Made by a program: the position numbers and the translations under genes. Positions 51,646-59,563 of a DNA stretch of 59,563 nucleotides are shown piece by piece (position 1 is the first letter of the stretch; each line of letters begins with the position of its first letter). The notes below the pieces were generated by a model. That model was not told the origin of the DNA, did not search any database, and saw nothing but the letters and a program-made list of their open reading frames with translations. The DNA comes from Cryomorphaceae bacterium (GTDB taxonomy: Bacteria; Bacteroidota; Bacteroidia; Flavobacteriales; Schleiferiaceae). Where the stretch lies: assembly GCA_024638285.1 (NCBI GenBank), contig JAHEKP010000008.1, positions 1-59,563 on the forward strand, read 5' to 3'.

Positions 51646-54025
51646 GGCTGTCATGTTCTGGCCAAAGTAATTCGAAAGTCCCGCTTCCTGGAGTAGGCTT
51701 GGGCATAGATTCTTCTGGCTTTTTAAAGATGTTTTTCAGGTCTTCTCGTTCCTGTTGAATGGCTTCTCTAAAGCTTCGATTAATGCGTTCCCGGTCCAGA
51801 CTAATACACACGTCGTCTAAATTACACCCTACAATCAGACGGACATAAGGTTGGTTTTCATTCTCTGCCTCACCGATCCAATTCCCCAAATCTCTATTTG
51901 AATTTTTACCTCGCATCGCAAGGTCTTTTAAGCCTAGGCGGACACTATAGCGGAGGTCATCGGTTTCTAAATTTTGCCACCCATTGACCCAAAGATTCAT
52001 TGCACTATTTTTTACTTCCATTTCCGGGAAAAGCACTGTATCTCCATGCACGCGAAACGACGAAGCCAGGTAGGGAAACTCAATTTTATCCAATTCTCCT
52101 TTGTCAATAAAGGCGCTTAGTTCCTGCAGCGGTGCATAATTCTGCAGTGTACCGCCTTTAATCTCTCCTTTGCCTTGGATATCCGTTTTAGTGCTGTGTT
52201 GCTCCCATTCACTGTTAAAGGCTAATGAAACGGTAGCGGTAGCACTGGCTTCACCCAATAGATTTGACGCGTCTAAATCTTCAATATCAAAACTATTGAA
52301 GCTGGCTAGCAATTGGTCCAATTCTATCGACTGCACGAAAAGGTCCCCTTTAAACACGTTATCTGATCCGACTTCATACAATGCCCAATTGCCACCTAAC
52401 GTTCCATCACATCCCGTTATTCGCATGGCATCTCCCATAATCCAGCTGCCCCGATTATACACTGTGCCTACGAGATTTGTACCGTTGAAATCACCAAGCT
52501 TAACGTGATCTACCTTCACTGAGACGGCATAATCGAAACTGGTTTCGTCGTCGTCGTCGTCGTCGTCTTGGAATTCCCAATACAGTAAAGGATCGATGGA
52601 AATAGTAGGGCTTTCTAGGTTTAAAACTACCTTAGGGTAGCTGCTCTCCTCTAATGCGTTATAAATAGTTCCAGTGACTACGGCCGTATTTTCCCCGCTT
52701 TGCAAGAAACACCGATCAATCTGGATATTCTGACCGTCGATACCTAATTCTGCTTCGACTTTCTCAAATGAAATGTTACTGCCGGCCAGGGTAAAGGCGC
52801 CCTCGAAGAATGAAATATCCCCTTTAAAAATAGGATTGCCGACTGGCGTAAAGTCTTCCCAAGACCGAAAACCTTGGGTAAGCGAAATGTTTTCGCCTTT
52901 CCAGAAGCCCATGGGATTCACGAGCAGGTCGGTTTCAATAAAATCAAAGAGTTCGCTTAAGTTGGATCCGCCTTCTAGATTAGTGTACAGGGTAGGAGCG
53001 TCTCCCTTTAATTGGATGGCACCGGTGATCTGACCTGTATTGGTTTCCAATACAAGTGAAGGTATACTAAGTTCTGGAACCGTACCCCAACTCCACTGGC
53101 CCTTACAAGAAATTGAAGGCACTGCAATTCCGTTGTAACTCAAAGCGGTATTCTTCGTGTCGAAGTTGAGCACCCACTGGTCCCAAGTTCCCGCCCAGCT
53201 CCAATCTACGCTTAAGCCGTTGAGTTCAATTTCTTCAGGAATCTCGAACAGAGGGACATAGCTCAGTGCTTTTGGAATATCCATTTGCGCTGCGCTGATA
53301 GTACCACCGTTTTGATTCAGGTCCAGTTTAACTTCTGTCCCATCTAATGTAAGACGGTTTGTCATAAGGGTCCAATTCTCGTCAACGGTTAACTCAGCAC
53401 TCCCGTTTAGCGGGGCATTTACCAGGAAAATTTCACCTTTTATGGTTGCATAAGTTTCCGCTAAATCTGCGCGCAATGAGAGTTGGATGCCGCTGCCAAT
53501 AGTTCCGGAAGCGTTTAAAACGTTGATGTAGCTGCTGTAGTTTGACTTGTCTTCGAGGTCATCATATGAAAGGTAGACGGCATTGACCTCTAAGTGCTGA
53601 AGATTCAGATCAGTGTTTGAAGTATCTGAGCTATTGAACAAGTCCCAATTATCTCCTCTGCTCGAATGAACTAGATGAATCTCAGCAGTGCTAATGGCCA
53701 ATTCTTCAATAGTATAGGTACCGCGCAGGACTTCTAGAACATTCATGCCTAATCCGACACTTCCGGCTTTAAGTAAGGGTTTTTTTCCGCCAAATGGATC
53801 TATAACAGATACCCCGTTGAGCACGATGCGTACCCGTGGAAACCCCGAGAAAAGGTCCAACTCTATGGTACGTACTTCGACTGGTGCTTTAAGCTGTTCA
53901 TTCAGCTTAGCGACACCGCCTGCAATAATTTTTTCTTGATGGTAATAAAGATAACCAGCACCCCCTGCTCCCAAGAGCATAAGGATGAGCGCGAAATATC
54001 CTATAAAAATTAGCGCTCGCTTCAC
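51611..54025 (-). CDS. AsmA-like family protein
   Basis: An 804-residue envelope protein with one N-terminal transmembrane segment (about 5-28) and a long, beta-rich periplasmic body typical of AsmA-like proteins, which are thought to help lipid or outer-membrane protein transfer between membranes. Seen: the DLFSGFPRVRIVLNGVSV segment (about 56-73) and a C-terminal region with LREL-like LQELSAFIDKGELDKIEF and MAMRGKN-type tail. A run of seven identical GAC codons gives seven Asp at about 487-493. It begins 3 nt after the pseudouridine synthase gene on the same strand. Confidence 0.82.
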   Translation of the reverse strand: MKRALIFIGYFALILMLLGAGGAGYLYYHQEKIIAGGVAKLNEQLKAPVEVRTIELDLFSGFPRVRIVLNGVSVIDPFGGKKPLLKAGSVGLGMNVLEVLRGTYTIEELAISTAEIHLVHSSRGDNWDLFNSSDTSNTDLNLQHLEVNAVYLSYDDLEDKSNYSSYINVLNASGTIGSGIQLSLRADLAETYATIKGEIFLVNAPLNGSAELTVDENWTLMTNRLTLDGTEVKLDLNQNGGTISAAQMDIPKALSYVPLFEIPEEIELNGLSVDWSWAGTWDQWVLNFDTKNTALSYNGIAVPSISCKGQWSWGTVPELSIPSLVLETNTGQITGAIQLKGDAPTLYTNLEGGSNLSELFDFIETDLLVNPMGFWKGENISLTQGFRSWEDFTPVGNPIFKGDISFFEGAFTLAGSNISFEKVEAELGIDGQNIQIDRCFLQSGENTAVVTGTIYNALEESSYPKVVLNLESPTISIDPLLYWEFQDDDDDDDETSFDYAVSVKVDHVKLGDFNGTNLVGTVYNRGSWIMGDAMRITGCDGTLGGNWALYEVGSDNVFKGDLFVQSIELDQLLASFNSFDIEDLDASNLLGEASATATVSLAFNSEWEQHSTKTDIQGKGEIKGGTLQNYAPLQELSAFIDKGELDKIEFPYLASSFRVHGDTVLFPEMEVKNSAMNLWVNGWQNLETDDLRYSVRLGLKDLAMRGKNSNRDLGNWIGEAENENQPYVRLIVGCNLDDVCISLDRERINRSFREAIQQEREDLKNIFKKPEESMPKPTPGSGTFELLWPEHDSLKVHIWPETHS
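52547..52567. repeat. Seven-unit GTC/GAC trinucleotide repeat in the AsmA-like gene
   Basis: Seven perfect GTC units on the plus strand (GAC codons on the coding strand). Slippage would add or remove Asp residues without a frameshift. Confidence 0.9.
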
Positions 54026-54028
54026 GGG

Positions 54029-54931
54029 CTACCTTGTTTTTAGAAAATCAACTTCTTTTGGGTCCAGAAAACGCCATTGTCCGCGACTCAGATTCTTCTT
54101 AGTAAAGCCCGCATAGGAAACGCGGTCCATTTTTTCAATGGTGTAGCCCAACTTGTCAAAGATGCGGTTAACAATACGATGCTTACCACTATGTAAACGT
54201 AAACCTACCTCACGTTTCGTACGTTCGTCAATATATTTAATTTCTTCCACCTCAATTTTACCGTCCTCCAACTCCATTCCCTTTGCAATCAATGTGAGGT
54301 GTGTTTTCTCAAGTGGTTTATCTAGAACGACGCTTACGATTTGAACAGCACCATTTTTTGGATGCGCCATTTTTTTTGCTAAATCGACATCATTAGTAAA
54401 AAGCAAAACACCCGTACTTGTTCGGTCCATGCTTCCCACAGGATATAGTCTTTCCCGACAAGCATTCCCGACCAATTCTTCTACGGTTTTCTTCGCTTTC
54501 TTGTCTGTAATAGAAGTTATGAAACCCTTTGGTTTATTGAGAACTAGGTATTTCTTTTTCTCGCTTTTAATCAGCGAACCGTTGTATTTAACCTCATCTG
54601 TTGGCTGAACTTTATAGCCCATGGTAACGATGACTTTACCATTGACGTGAACTAGACCCGCTGCGATCAGGTCGTCTGCTTCACGGCGGTTACAAATACC
54701 CGCATGTGAAAGAAATCTGTTCAGGCGCATTTCACCACTTGTGCTCGCGATGTCTTCTGCACTGCGTCGTTTAACACGCTTAAAGTTCGAACTACCGCCT
54801 TTAAATTCTTTTTTACCACCATTACCGCGGTCATCGTTATCAAACGAACGCGGTCCTTTGCTCCCTTCTGTGAAACGGTTGGTTGTGCCCGCTCTTTTAG
54901 GGCCTCTGTTGTTAGAACGACTGTTGCGCAT
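54029..54931 (-). CDS. Pseudouridine synthase, RsuA/RluB/RluE/RluF family
   Basis: A 300-residue enzyme that isomerises uridine to pseudouridine in rRNA. The S4 RNA-binding domain is at about 69-115 (MRLNRFLSHAGICNRREAD then VNGKVI), and the catalytic core follows with YLVLNKPKGFITS, the catalytic aspartate in VGSMDRTSTGVLLFTND, LHSGKHRIVNRIF and the C-terminal VDFLKTR. About 68 N-terminal residues are a disordered extension rich in Arg, Gly, Asn and Ser. An ATG at 54931 is chosen; in-frame codons upstream to 54991 run into the promoter box. The target base is not certain. AsmA-like gene follows after 3 nt. Confidence 0.92.
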   Translation of the reverse strand: MRNSRSNNRGPKRAGTTNRFTEGSKGPRSFDNDDRGNGGKKEFKGGSSNFKRVKRRSAEDIASTSGEMRLNRFLSHAGICNRREADDLIAAGLVHVNGKVIVTMGYKVQPTDEVKYNGSLIKSEKKKYLVLNKPKGFITSITDKKAKKTVEELVGNACRERLYPVGSMDRTSTGVLLFTNDVDLAKKMAHPKNGAVQIVSVVLDKPLEKTHLTLIAKGMELEDGKIEVEEIKYIDERTKREVGLRLHSGKHRIVNRIFDKLGYTIEKMDRVSYAGFTKKNLSRGQWRFLDPKEVDFLKTR

Positions 54932-54948
54932 GGCGTAGTACTTTTTTG

Positions 54949-54956
54949 CAAAGGTA
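54949..54956 (-). promoter_or_regulatory. Predicted -7 box of the pseudouridine synthase gene
   Basis: TACCTTTG on the minus strand, exact TAnnTTTG, 17 nt before the ATG at 54931. No clear -33 element. Confidence 0.45.
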
Positions 54957-54993
54957 GTCGGTCTTGCTTCAGCACAGGCAGTTAGCTCCAACT

Positions 54994-55323
54994 TTAGTTA
55001 ACAGTAAGGGGGATTATTTCGGCTTTTGAGCCATTGCCTTGAAATGCGATTAGGAGTAACTGGATTTCATCGCATTTAAAGGTACTCACAAGTTGTGCGC
55101 CGGTCTGTAACAGACGTTGGCATTGCCGCTCACTCACCCAGTTTTCATAGTCTGTAACGGTTGAGGACCGATATTTTACTTCTACGATGTACAAGCAGCA
55201 GTGGAGTTGTGTAATTAGATCAATTTGAGATCGTCCGGAACGGTAGTTCTGATAGTGTAAGGTATGCCCCATTTTGATTAAGAGCTCGGCAGCTTTTCGT
55301 TCATACAATTCATAAGTCTTCAT
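54994..55323 (-). CDS. YraN/UPF0102 family putative endonuclease
   Basis: A 109-residue protein with the restriction-endonuclease-like UPF0102 fold. Seen: ERKAAELLIKMGHTLHYQNYR, then the motif SQIDLI (usually GEIDLI), then YIVEVKYRSS. The Asp and the Glu-Val-Lys of the PD-(D/E)xK core are kept, but the usual Glu before Ile-Asp is Gln. The function of the family is not well defined. It is expressed on the same strand as, and 63 nt upstream of, the pseudouridine synthase. Confidence 0.8.
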   Translation of the reverse strand: MKTYELYERKAAELLIKMGHTLHYQNYRSGRSQIDLITQLHCCLYIVEVKYRSSTVTDYENWVSERQCQRLLQTGAQLVSTFKCDEIQLLLIAFQGNGSKAEIIPLTVN

Positions 55324-55391
55324 TCCAAAAAGATGGCCACGGTCGGCAAAATTTCCTAAGAATGTGAAGAACTAAAAGTTATAAAGGGAGA

Positions 55392-56234
55392 TCAAACAGT
55401 GCGCAAAACGATAGGCCAATTCTCTTTTCCATGACCTATGATGGGATGCGTAAAGACAGGAATGCCTTCGGTTTCGAAGTGTTTTTTCAATGTTAGACCA
55501 ACAGCATTGCCCCAAGGCGTGTCGTGGTCATGGATGTCGGAGAATTCGCCTAAAACTACGGCGCGTAAACCGTTGAAGGCGCCTCGACGGCGTAAGCTCA
55601 GCAGCATGCGATCAAGGTGGTAATGGTATTCGTCTAAATCCTCAATGATTAATACACATCCAGCTAAATCTGGGAGGCTGGGGGTGCCTAAAATACTGGA
55701 GATTACGCTAAGGTTTCCCGCTATGATCTGTCCATTAATGTTTTTGGGCAAAACACAATGCAACGCATCTTCTTTACCGCGCAGAACGTCGAACGTAGCG
55801 GCGAGTGCATCGGGATGGGTTAGGGAAAAACTAATCGGCATGGGTGCGTGCAGTGTGGCAATCCCTTTTTGGACCCCATGACAGAGGAAGGTGGTGAAAT
55901 CGGAAAAGCCAATGAGCCATTTGGGCTGGGCAATCAAGGCATCCCAATCCACTAAGTCCACAATCTCAGCACTTCCATAGCCTCCTCTAATGTTCCAGAT
56001 TGCTTTGATGTCCGGATTATGGACGAGGGCATTAAAGTGCGCTACACGCTCTGCAACCGTACCCGCTACCTGATGGTGCTGCTGAGAAATTTCGGGTGAA
56101 TAGAAACAGTGAAAGCCTTCGGCCTCAATCACACGTTGTGCGATAGCGAGCGATTCATCAGTGGCGAACCGGGCAGTAGCGCTGATCCCAATAGTATCAC
56201 CGGGCTGTAAAAAACTAGGTACGGATTGTTTCAT
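55392..56234 (-). CDS. LD-carboxypeptidase, S66 family
   Basis: A 280-residue serine peptidase of the S66 family (LdcA/MccF), which removes D-Ala from murein tetrapeptides in peptidoglycan recycling. Seen: FLQPGDTIGISATAR at the start, WNIRGGYGSAEIVD, the nucleophile in LIGFSDFT (Ser about residue 111), the Glu in VLGEFSD and the His in PIIGHGKENW, consistent with the Ser-Glu-His triad. MccF-type self-immunity is the alternative activity. The ATG at 56234 is chosen over a TTG at 56252. It diverges from metG over 65 bp. Confidence 0.92.
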   Translation of the reverse strand: MKQSVPSFLQPGDTIGISATARFATDESLAIAQRVIEAEGFHCFYSPEISQQHHQVAGTVAERVAHFNALVHNPDIKAIWNIRGGYGSAEIVDLVDWDALIAQPKWLIGFSDFTTFLCHGVQKGIATLHAPMPISFSLTHPDALAATFDVLRGKEDALHCVLPKNINGQIIAGNLSVISSILGTPSLPDLAGCVLIIEDLDEYHYHLDRMLLSLRRRGAFNGLRAVVLGEFSDIHDHDTPWGNAVGLTLKKHFETEGIPVFTHPIIGHGKENWPIVLRTV

Positions 56235-56299
56235 TAGCCGAAAAATACCCAATAAAAGCGCATTATCTTCGCGGTAAGCTTTAAACGTTTCAAAAAAGC

Positions 56300-58360
56300 A
56301 TGAGTTCGAACAAAAAAATCATGGTTACGGCGGCATTGCCGTATGCTAATGGACCCATTCACATAGGTCACCTCGCGGGGTGTTACCTTCCTTCAGATAT
56401 CTACGTCAGGTATTTGCGAATGCGCGGCCGTGATGTAAAATTTGTTTGTGGCTCGGATGAGCATGGTGTGCCGATCACGATTAAAGCAAAAAAAGAAGGC
56501 ATTACCCCGCAGGATGTGGTAGATCGTTACCACGGAATGATGAAAGGTGCCTTTGAAGAATTTGGAATTTCCTTTGACCACTACAGTCGTACATCAAGCC
56601 CTCAGCATCATAAAAATGCGCAGGAATTCTTCACGAATCTGATGGGGAAAGCGGCGCTCGTGGCTAAAGAAACGCAGCAATATTTTGATCCTGAAGCGGG
56701 TCAATTCTTAGCAGATCGTTACATCACTGGCGAATGCCCAAAGTGCCATGCTGAAGATGCGTATGGCGATCAATGTGAAAGTTGTGGAACGTCTTTAAAC
56801 GCCACGGATCTCATTGCACCCAAATCAACGTTAAGTGGCGCAGTCCCTGAATTGAGAAACACGACCAATTGGTTCTTGCCTTTGGATGAATTGTCCGATG
56901 AGCTGAGGTCTTTTTTAGAAAGCCGCAAAGGCTGGAAGCCCAATGTGATGGGTCAATGCATGAGCTGGTTAAATGCTGGTGACGGTTTGCAGCCGCGTGC
57001 CATGACGCGCGACCTGGATTGGGGTGTTCCCGTACCGGTTGAAGGCGCAGAGGGTAAAGTAATGTACGTTTGGTTTGATGCGCCCATCGGATACATCAGT
57101 GCTACGCAAGAATTGCTTCCGGATACTTGGGAGGAATATTGGAAAGGCGAAGACGCTGAAATCGTTCATTTCATAGGGAAAGACAACATTGTCTTCCATT
57201 GTATCATTTTCCCGGCGATGCTTCAGCAGCACGGTGAATACGCCATGCCAACTGCAGTACCTGCAAATGAGTTTTTAAACCTTGAAGGCCGGAAACTCAG
57301 TACTTCGAAGAACTGGGCCGTTTGGTTGCACGAATACTTGGAGGATTTTCCTGGACAGCAAGATGTATTGCGTTATGCGTTGACTGCAACCATGCCTGAA
57401 ACAAAAGATAATGACTTCACTTGGGCTGATTTCCAAACCCGCAACAACAGTGAATTAGTAGCGGGGCTTGGTAATTTTGTCAATCGTGTGATGGTATTAA
57501 CGCACAAATACTTTGCGGGAGTCGTACAAGATCCCGGGATTCTGACGGATGCCGACCGGGAAGTTTTGGCAGCTTTAACCCAATGCGGACGTCGCATTGC
57601 AAAATCATTAGATGCATTTAAATTCCGAGACGCTCTCAATGAAGCAATGAACGTAGCGCGTATTGGTAATAAATACCTTCAGGAACAAGAGCCTTGGAAG
57701 GTGTACAAGCAAGACCCTGCCCGAGCGGGTGCAGCCTTGTACGTAGCTACTCAAATTATGGGTAATGCGTCCATTGTTTTTGAACCGTTTCTTCCAAGCA
57801 CAGCCGCTAAATTGCGCGGCATGTTGAATCAAGAGGGGGTACCCACATGGGAGCAGTCCAACGAAGAACTTGTAGTTCCTGCAGGAACGCAATTGGGCGA
57901 AAGCGCCTTATTGTTTTCGAAAATTGAAGATGAACAAGTTGAGGCGCAGCGCCAAAAGTTGCAAGCATCTGCGGCAGCGAATGAGGCAGCCAAGGCGCCT
58001 TTAACTACAGAAAAGAAACACATGGCACAGAAAGACGACATCTCCTTTGACCAATTCATGTCTATGGACCTTAGAGTAGGAACCATCCTCGAAGCAGAGC
58101 GTGTTCCTAAGGCGGATCGATTATTGAAATTTTTAGTAGATACAGGATTAGATCAACGCACCATAGTCTCTGGTATTGCCGAGCATTTTAGCCCAGAAGA
58201 AATGGTAGGTAAAAAGGTAACGGTGTTAATGAATCTCCCACCGCGTAAGATCAGAGGAGTGGAAAGCCAAGGAATGCTTTTGATGGCAGAAGATGGCGAT
58301 GGAAGTTTGAGATTAATGACTCCAGAAAACGGCGCGGATAGCGGTGCAGTAATCGGTTAA
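56300..58360 (+). CDS. metG: Methionyl-tRNA synthetase
   Basis: A 686-residue class I synthetase charging tRNA-Met. The HIGH motif is in [13 protein letters not shown] (about 15-27), the zinc knuckle [18 protein letters not shown] near 149-166, and the KMSKS-like motif KLSTSKNW (about 330-337). The C-terminal EMAPII-type tRNA-binding domain (about 578-686: [26 protein letters not shown]) is covalently attached, giving dimerisation and tRNA binding. The length is usual for Bacteroidota. A TATCTTCG box at 56264-56271 may be its promoter. A tRNA-Arg gene begins 26 nt after the stop. Confidence 0.96.
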   Translation: MSSNKKIMVTAALPYANGPIHIGHLAGCYLPSDIYVRYLRMRGRDVKFVCGSDEHGVPITIKAKKEGITPQDVVDRYHGMMKGAFEEFGISFDHYSRTSSPQHHKNAQEFFTNLMGKAALVAKETQQYFDPEAGQFLADRYITGECPKCHAEDAYGDQCESCGTSLNATDLIAPKSTLSGAVPELRNTTNWFLPLDELSDELRSFLESRKGWKPNVMGQCMSWLNAGDGLQPRAMTRDLDWGVPVPVEGAEGKVMYVWFDAPIGYISATQELLPDTWEEYWKGEDAEIVHFIGKDNIVFHCIIFPAMLQQHGEYAMPTAVPANEFLNLEGRKLSTSKNWAVWLHEYLEDFPGQQDVLRYALTATMPETKDNDFTWADFQTRNNSELVAGLGNFVNRVMVLTHKYFAGVVQDPGILTDADREVLAALTQCGRRIAKSLDAFKFRDALNEAMNVARIGNKYLQEQEPWKVYKQDPARAGAALYVATQIMGNASIVFEPFLPSTAAKLRGMLNQEGVPTWEQSNEELVVPAGTQLGESALLFSKIEDEQVEAQRQKLQASAAANEAAKAPLTTEKKHMAQKDDISFDQFMSMDLRVGTILEAERVPKADRLLKFLVDTGLDQRTIVSGIAEHFSPEEMVGKKVTVLMNLPPRKIRGVESQGMLLMAEDGDGSLRLMTPENGADSGAVIG

Positions 58361-58386
58361 TTAGTCGATATTCGCCAACGAAGTTT

Positions 58387-58458
58387 GGCTCCGTAGTTCA
58401 ATGAATAGAATGCAGGTTTCCGGAGCCTGAGATAAGGGTTTGATTCCCTTCGGAGCTA
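58387..58458 (+). tRNA. tRNA-Arg (anticodon CCG)
   Basis: A 72-nt cloverleaf can be folded by eye: acceptor stem GGCTCCG/CGGAGCT (7 pairs, G-T at the end), D arm GTTC/GAAT with an 8-nt loop, anticodon stem CAGGT/GCCTG with loop TTCCGGA, a 4-nt variable region, and T arm AAGGG/CCCTT with loop TTTGATT. Anticodon CCG reads codon CGG. The discriminator is A58458 and CCA is not encoded. The T loop starts TTT rather than TTC. A strong terminator follows, 5 nt on. Confidence 0.93.
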
Positions 58459-58462
58459 CTAA

Positions 58463-58490
58463 AAGCCTCAGCATCTGCTGGGGCTTTTTT
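58463..58490 (+). terminator. Intrinsic terminator after the tRNA-Arg gene
   Basis: An 11-pair stem (58463-58473 / 58476-58486, one G-T) and T-run to 58490. It ends the tRNA transcript and any readthrough from metG. Confidence 0.88.
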
Positions 58491-58511
58491 ATGGTCGAAA
58501 CTAGTGGGAAT

Positions 58512-58540
58512 AAAAAAGGCCCCCATTTCTGGAGGCCTTT
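58512..58540 (-). terminator. Intrinsic terminator after the cold-shock gene
   Basis: On the minus strand, a 10-pair stem (58531-58540 / 58515-58524, one G-T) with a 6-nt loop and a T-run, about 20 nt past the stop of the cold-shock gene. Confidence 0.82.
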
Positions 58541-58559
58541 GGAATGTACTGATATAAAC

Positions 58560-58751
58560 TTAGAGCTGCTTTACATTTACAGCGTTTAATCCTTTTCTTC
58601 CTTCTGTCAATTCAAACTCGACACTGTCGCCTTCTTCGATTTGGTCAACCAAACCTGTTACGTGTACGAAGTACTCTGTGTTTGACTCGTCGTCTTTAAT
58701 GAAGCCAAATCCCTTGTCTCCGTTAAAGAACTTTACTGTTCCTTGATTCAT
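58560..58751 (-). CDS. Cold-shock domain protein (CspA family)
   Basis: A 63-residue single cold-shock domain that binds single-stranded RNA/DNA. RNP1-type motif GDKGFGFIK (about 11-19) and RNP2-type YFVHVTGL (about 27-34) are intact, though RNP2 has Thr where Ser is more common. The length is normal. A possible -7 box GACATTTG (58768-58775, minus strand) would give a short leader. No long cold-shock-type 5' UTR is possible in the 97-bp gap to the next gene. Confidence 0.92.
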   Translation of the reverse strand: MNQGTVKFFNGDKGFGFIKDDESNTEYFVHVTGLVDQIEEGDSVEFELTEGRKGLNAVNVKQL

Positions 58752-58848
58752 AATATAATTTAAAGTGCAAATGTCGACTAATTAATTGAGCATCCGACAT
58801 TAATTCTAAGTTATTTGTTTTTAGGCAGTTTGCCTTTGTTTTTTTAGA

Positions 58849-59563
58849 TTAAAGTACCAAAAGCAGTTGGTAGGTCTTTCCTTCATCATTCACAATCTCA
58901 AGCAGATAACTGCCTGCATTCAAGAAAGGTAATTGAACTGTTCCCTCCAAATCGAAACCATTGAACACACAACGCCCAGTCATTGAAAATAATTGAATGT
59001 CGGAAGCCTGTGGCAACTCAACCCAAGCAATACCACTGCTAGGATTGGGATACAGTTTGATTGGTGTAGTTGTTTTCTCCTCTAGAGACATTTGCGATGG
59101 ATCATACACATTCAGTGTTACGTTAAGATTTTTGTAACTCACATTTCCCGAACTATCAATGGAGATCGTGTCGCAATAGGTGCTTGTGCAAGACATTGTA
59201 CCGAAAGCAGTACTGTCCACAGCGTTCAGGGTAAGACAAACCGCATAGTTCCCTGCTGCTGTATATACGTGTGATGGGTAAGCACCAAAAGCTGAGGTTC
59301 CATCACCAAAGTCCCACATGTACGAAATTGAGGCATTTTGCATAGTACTATCTACATACGATGTGTTGTAGAGCACAATCTGTCCCATACCTGTTAATGT
59401 CGAATCAAAAGAATATTGAGCCACGCAGCCCGTGTTGTTTGAGCCACCTCCTGAACCGCCACCTCCTGAACCTGAATTACTGCAGAGTACAAATCCAGTG
59501 TACATGGAAAAATATTGAGGTGTGTTTACCCCGTATATTAAGGATGAACTTTGCCAATTACCA
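58849..59563 (-). CDS. T9SS-secreted PKD-domain protein, 5' end beyond the window
   Basis: C-terminal part (238 codons visible) of a larger surface protein. The reading frame stays open from the methionine at 59505 to the window edge, so the start lies beyond 59563 and the internal ATG is not the true start. Seen: a Gly/Ser-rich linker (SGSGGGGSGGGS), a PKD domain (about YMWDFGDGTSAFGAYPSHVY), and a T9SS type A sorting domain at the end (IKLYPNPSSGIAWVEL, LFSMTGRCV, LNAGSYLLEIV). It should be exported by T9SS. The catalytic or binding module, if any, lies outside the window. Confidence 0.85.
   Translation of the reverse strand, partial: GNWQSSSLIYGVNTPQYFSMYTGFVLCSNSGSGGGGSGGGSNNTGCVAQYSFDSTLTGMGQIVLYNTSYVDSTMQNASISYMWDFGDGTSAFGAYPSHVYTAAGNYAVCLTLNAVDSTAFGTMSCTSTYCDTISIDSSGNVSYKNLNVTLNVYDPSQMSLEEKTTTPIKLYPNPSSGIAWVELPQASDIQLFSMTGRCVFNGFDLEGTVQLPFLNAGSYLLEIVNDEGKTYQLLLVL

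Noticed and set aside
58823-58843. Hairpin AGGCA/TGCCT with T-run reading on the plus strand between the cold-shock and PKD genes
   Set aside because: Only 5 pairs, and both flanking genes are on the minus strand, so it has no gene to serve; it may be chance in AT-rich sequence.
1-59563. Transposons, integrases, CRISPR arrays, defence systems, rRNA operons
   Set aside because: No transposase, integrase, regular repeat array, toxin-antitoxin or restriction pair, or rRNA sequence was recognised. Many overlapping antisense frames are shadows of the genes listed.

Overview
The window is a 59.6 kb piece of a Bacteroidota chromosome, most likely from the class Flavobacteriia. Evidence: three proteins with type IX secretion (T9SS) C-terminal sorting signals, a PorV/PorQ-family protein and a PorG-like protein, a MurF-alanine racemase fusion, DUF4271/DUF4296 family proteins, tandem OmpH/Skp genes after bamA, and recurring TAnnTTTG promoter boxes with no obvious Shine-Dalgarno sequences. 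The family is not certain; a Cryomorphaceae/Schleiferiaceae-type marine lineage is only a guess. Gene density is very high, there is no gap above 300 bp, and I see no insertion sequence, prophage, CRISPR array or rRNA.

Layout. 1-8.4 kb: tdk and the murF-alr fusion face a minus-strand series (choice-of-anchor V T9SS protein, DUF4271, hemD, rnpA, ctpA, O-antigen-ligase-like protein). 8.5-10.2 kb: a glutaryl-CoA-dehydrogenase-like enzyme and a Rieske-like lipoprotein converge on a terminator. 10.2-19.0 kb: the most distinctive locus, a tight three-gene operon of a SusC-like TonB-dependent receptor, a 1340-residue T9SS-secreted protein of unknown function and a PorV/PorQ-family outer-membrane protein. 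19-24 kb: greA and a HIT protein, then on the minus strand ruvC and an etfB-etfA-bifunctional nuclease-nucleoside transporter operon. 24.3-28 kb: pdhB and the membrane pyrophosphatase hppA, each with a near-identical promoter. 28-34.3 kb: an M20 peptidase, then membrane protein-hflX-maeB, then a cyclase-family enzyme. 34.3-41 kb: hemW with a histidine kinase; a polyprenol-phosphate mannosyltransferase-dihydroorotase-DUF4296-DUF2141 operon; an alpha/beta hydrolase with pdxJ. 41-48.6 kb: an envelope-biogenesis operon (CBS-ACT protein, nadK, porG, uppS, bamA, two skp) then murI. 48.6-59.6 kb: holin-like membrane protein, M1 aminopeptidase, AlkD-like protein, AsmA-like protein, an RsuA/RluB-type pseudouridine synthase, YraN, LD-carboxypeptidase, metG, a tRNA-Arg(CCG), a cold-shock protein, and a T9SS PKD protein that runs off the right edge.

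How it fits together. Most genes are core housekeeping: peptidoglycan precursors (MurF-Alr, MurI, UppS, LD-carboxypeptidase), outer-membrane assembly (BamA, Skp, PorG, AsmA-like), central metabolism (PDH E1 beta, malic enzyme, ETF, acyl-CoA dehydrogenase, pyrophosphatase), cofactors (HemD, HemW, PdxJ, NadK) and translation (MetG, tRNA-Arg, pseudouridine synthase, RnpA, GreA). The accessory flavour comes from surface proteins exported by T9SS. The best candidate for an undescribed system is the receptor/T9SS cargo/PorV-like operon. A second theme is regulatory: several TAnnTTTG boxes lie only 4-7 nt from start codons, suggesting leaderless or nearly leaderless mRNAs, and several hairpins sit exactly at predicted transcript 5' ends or against a start codon.
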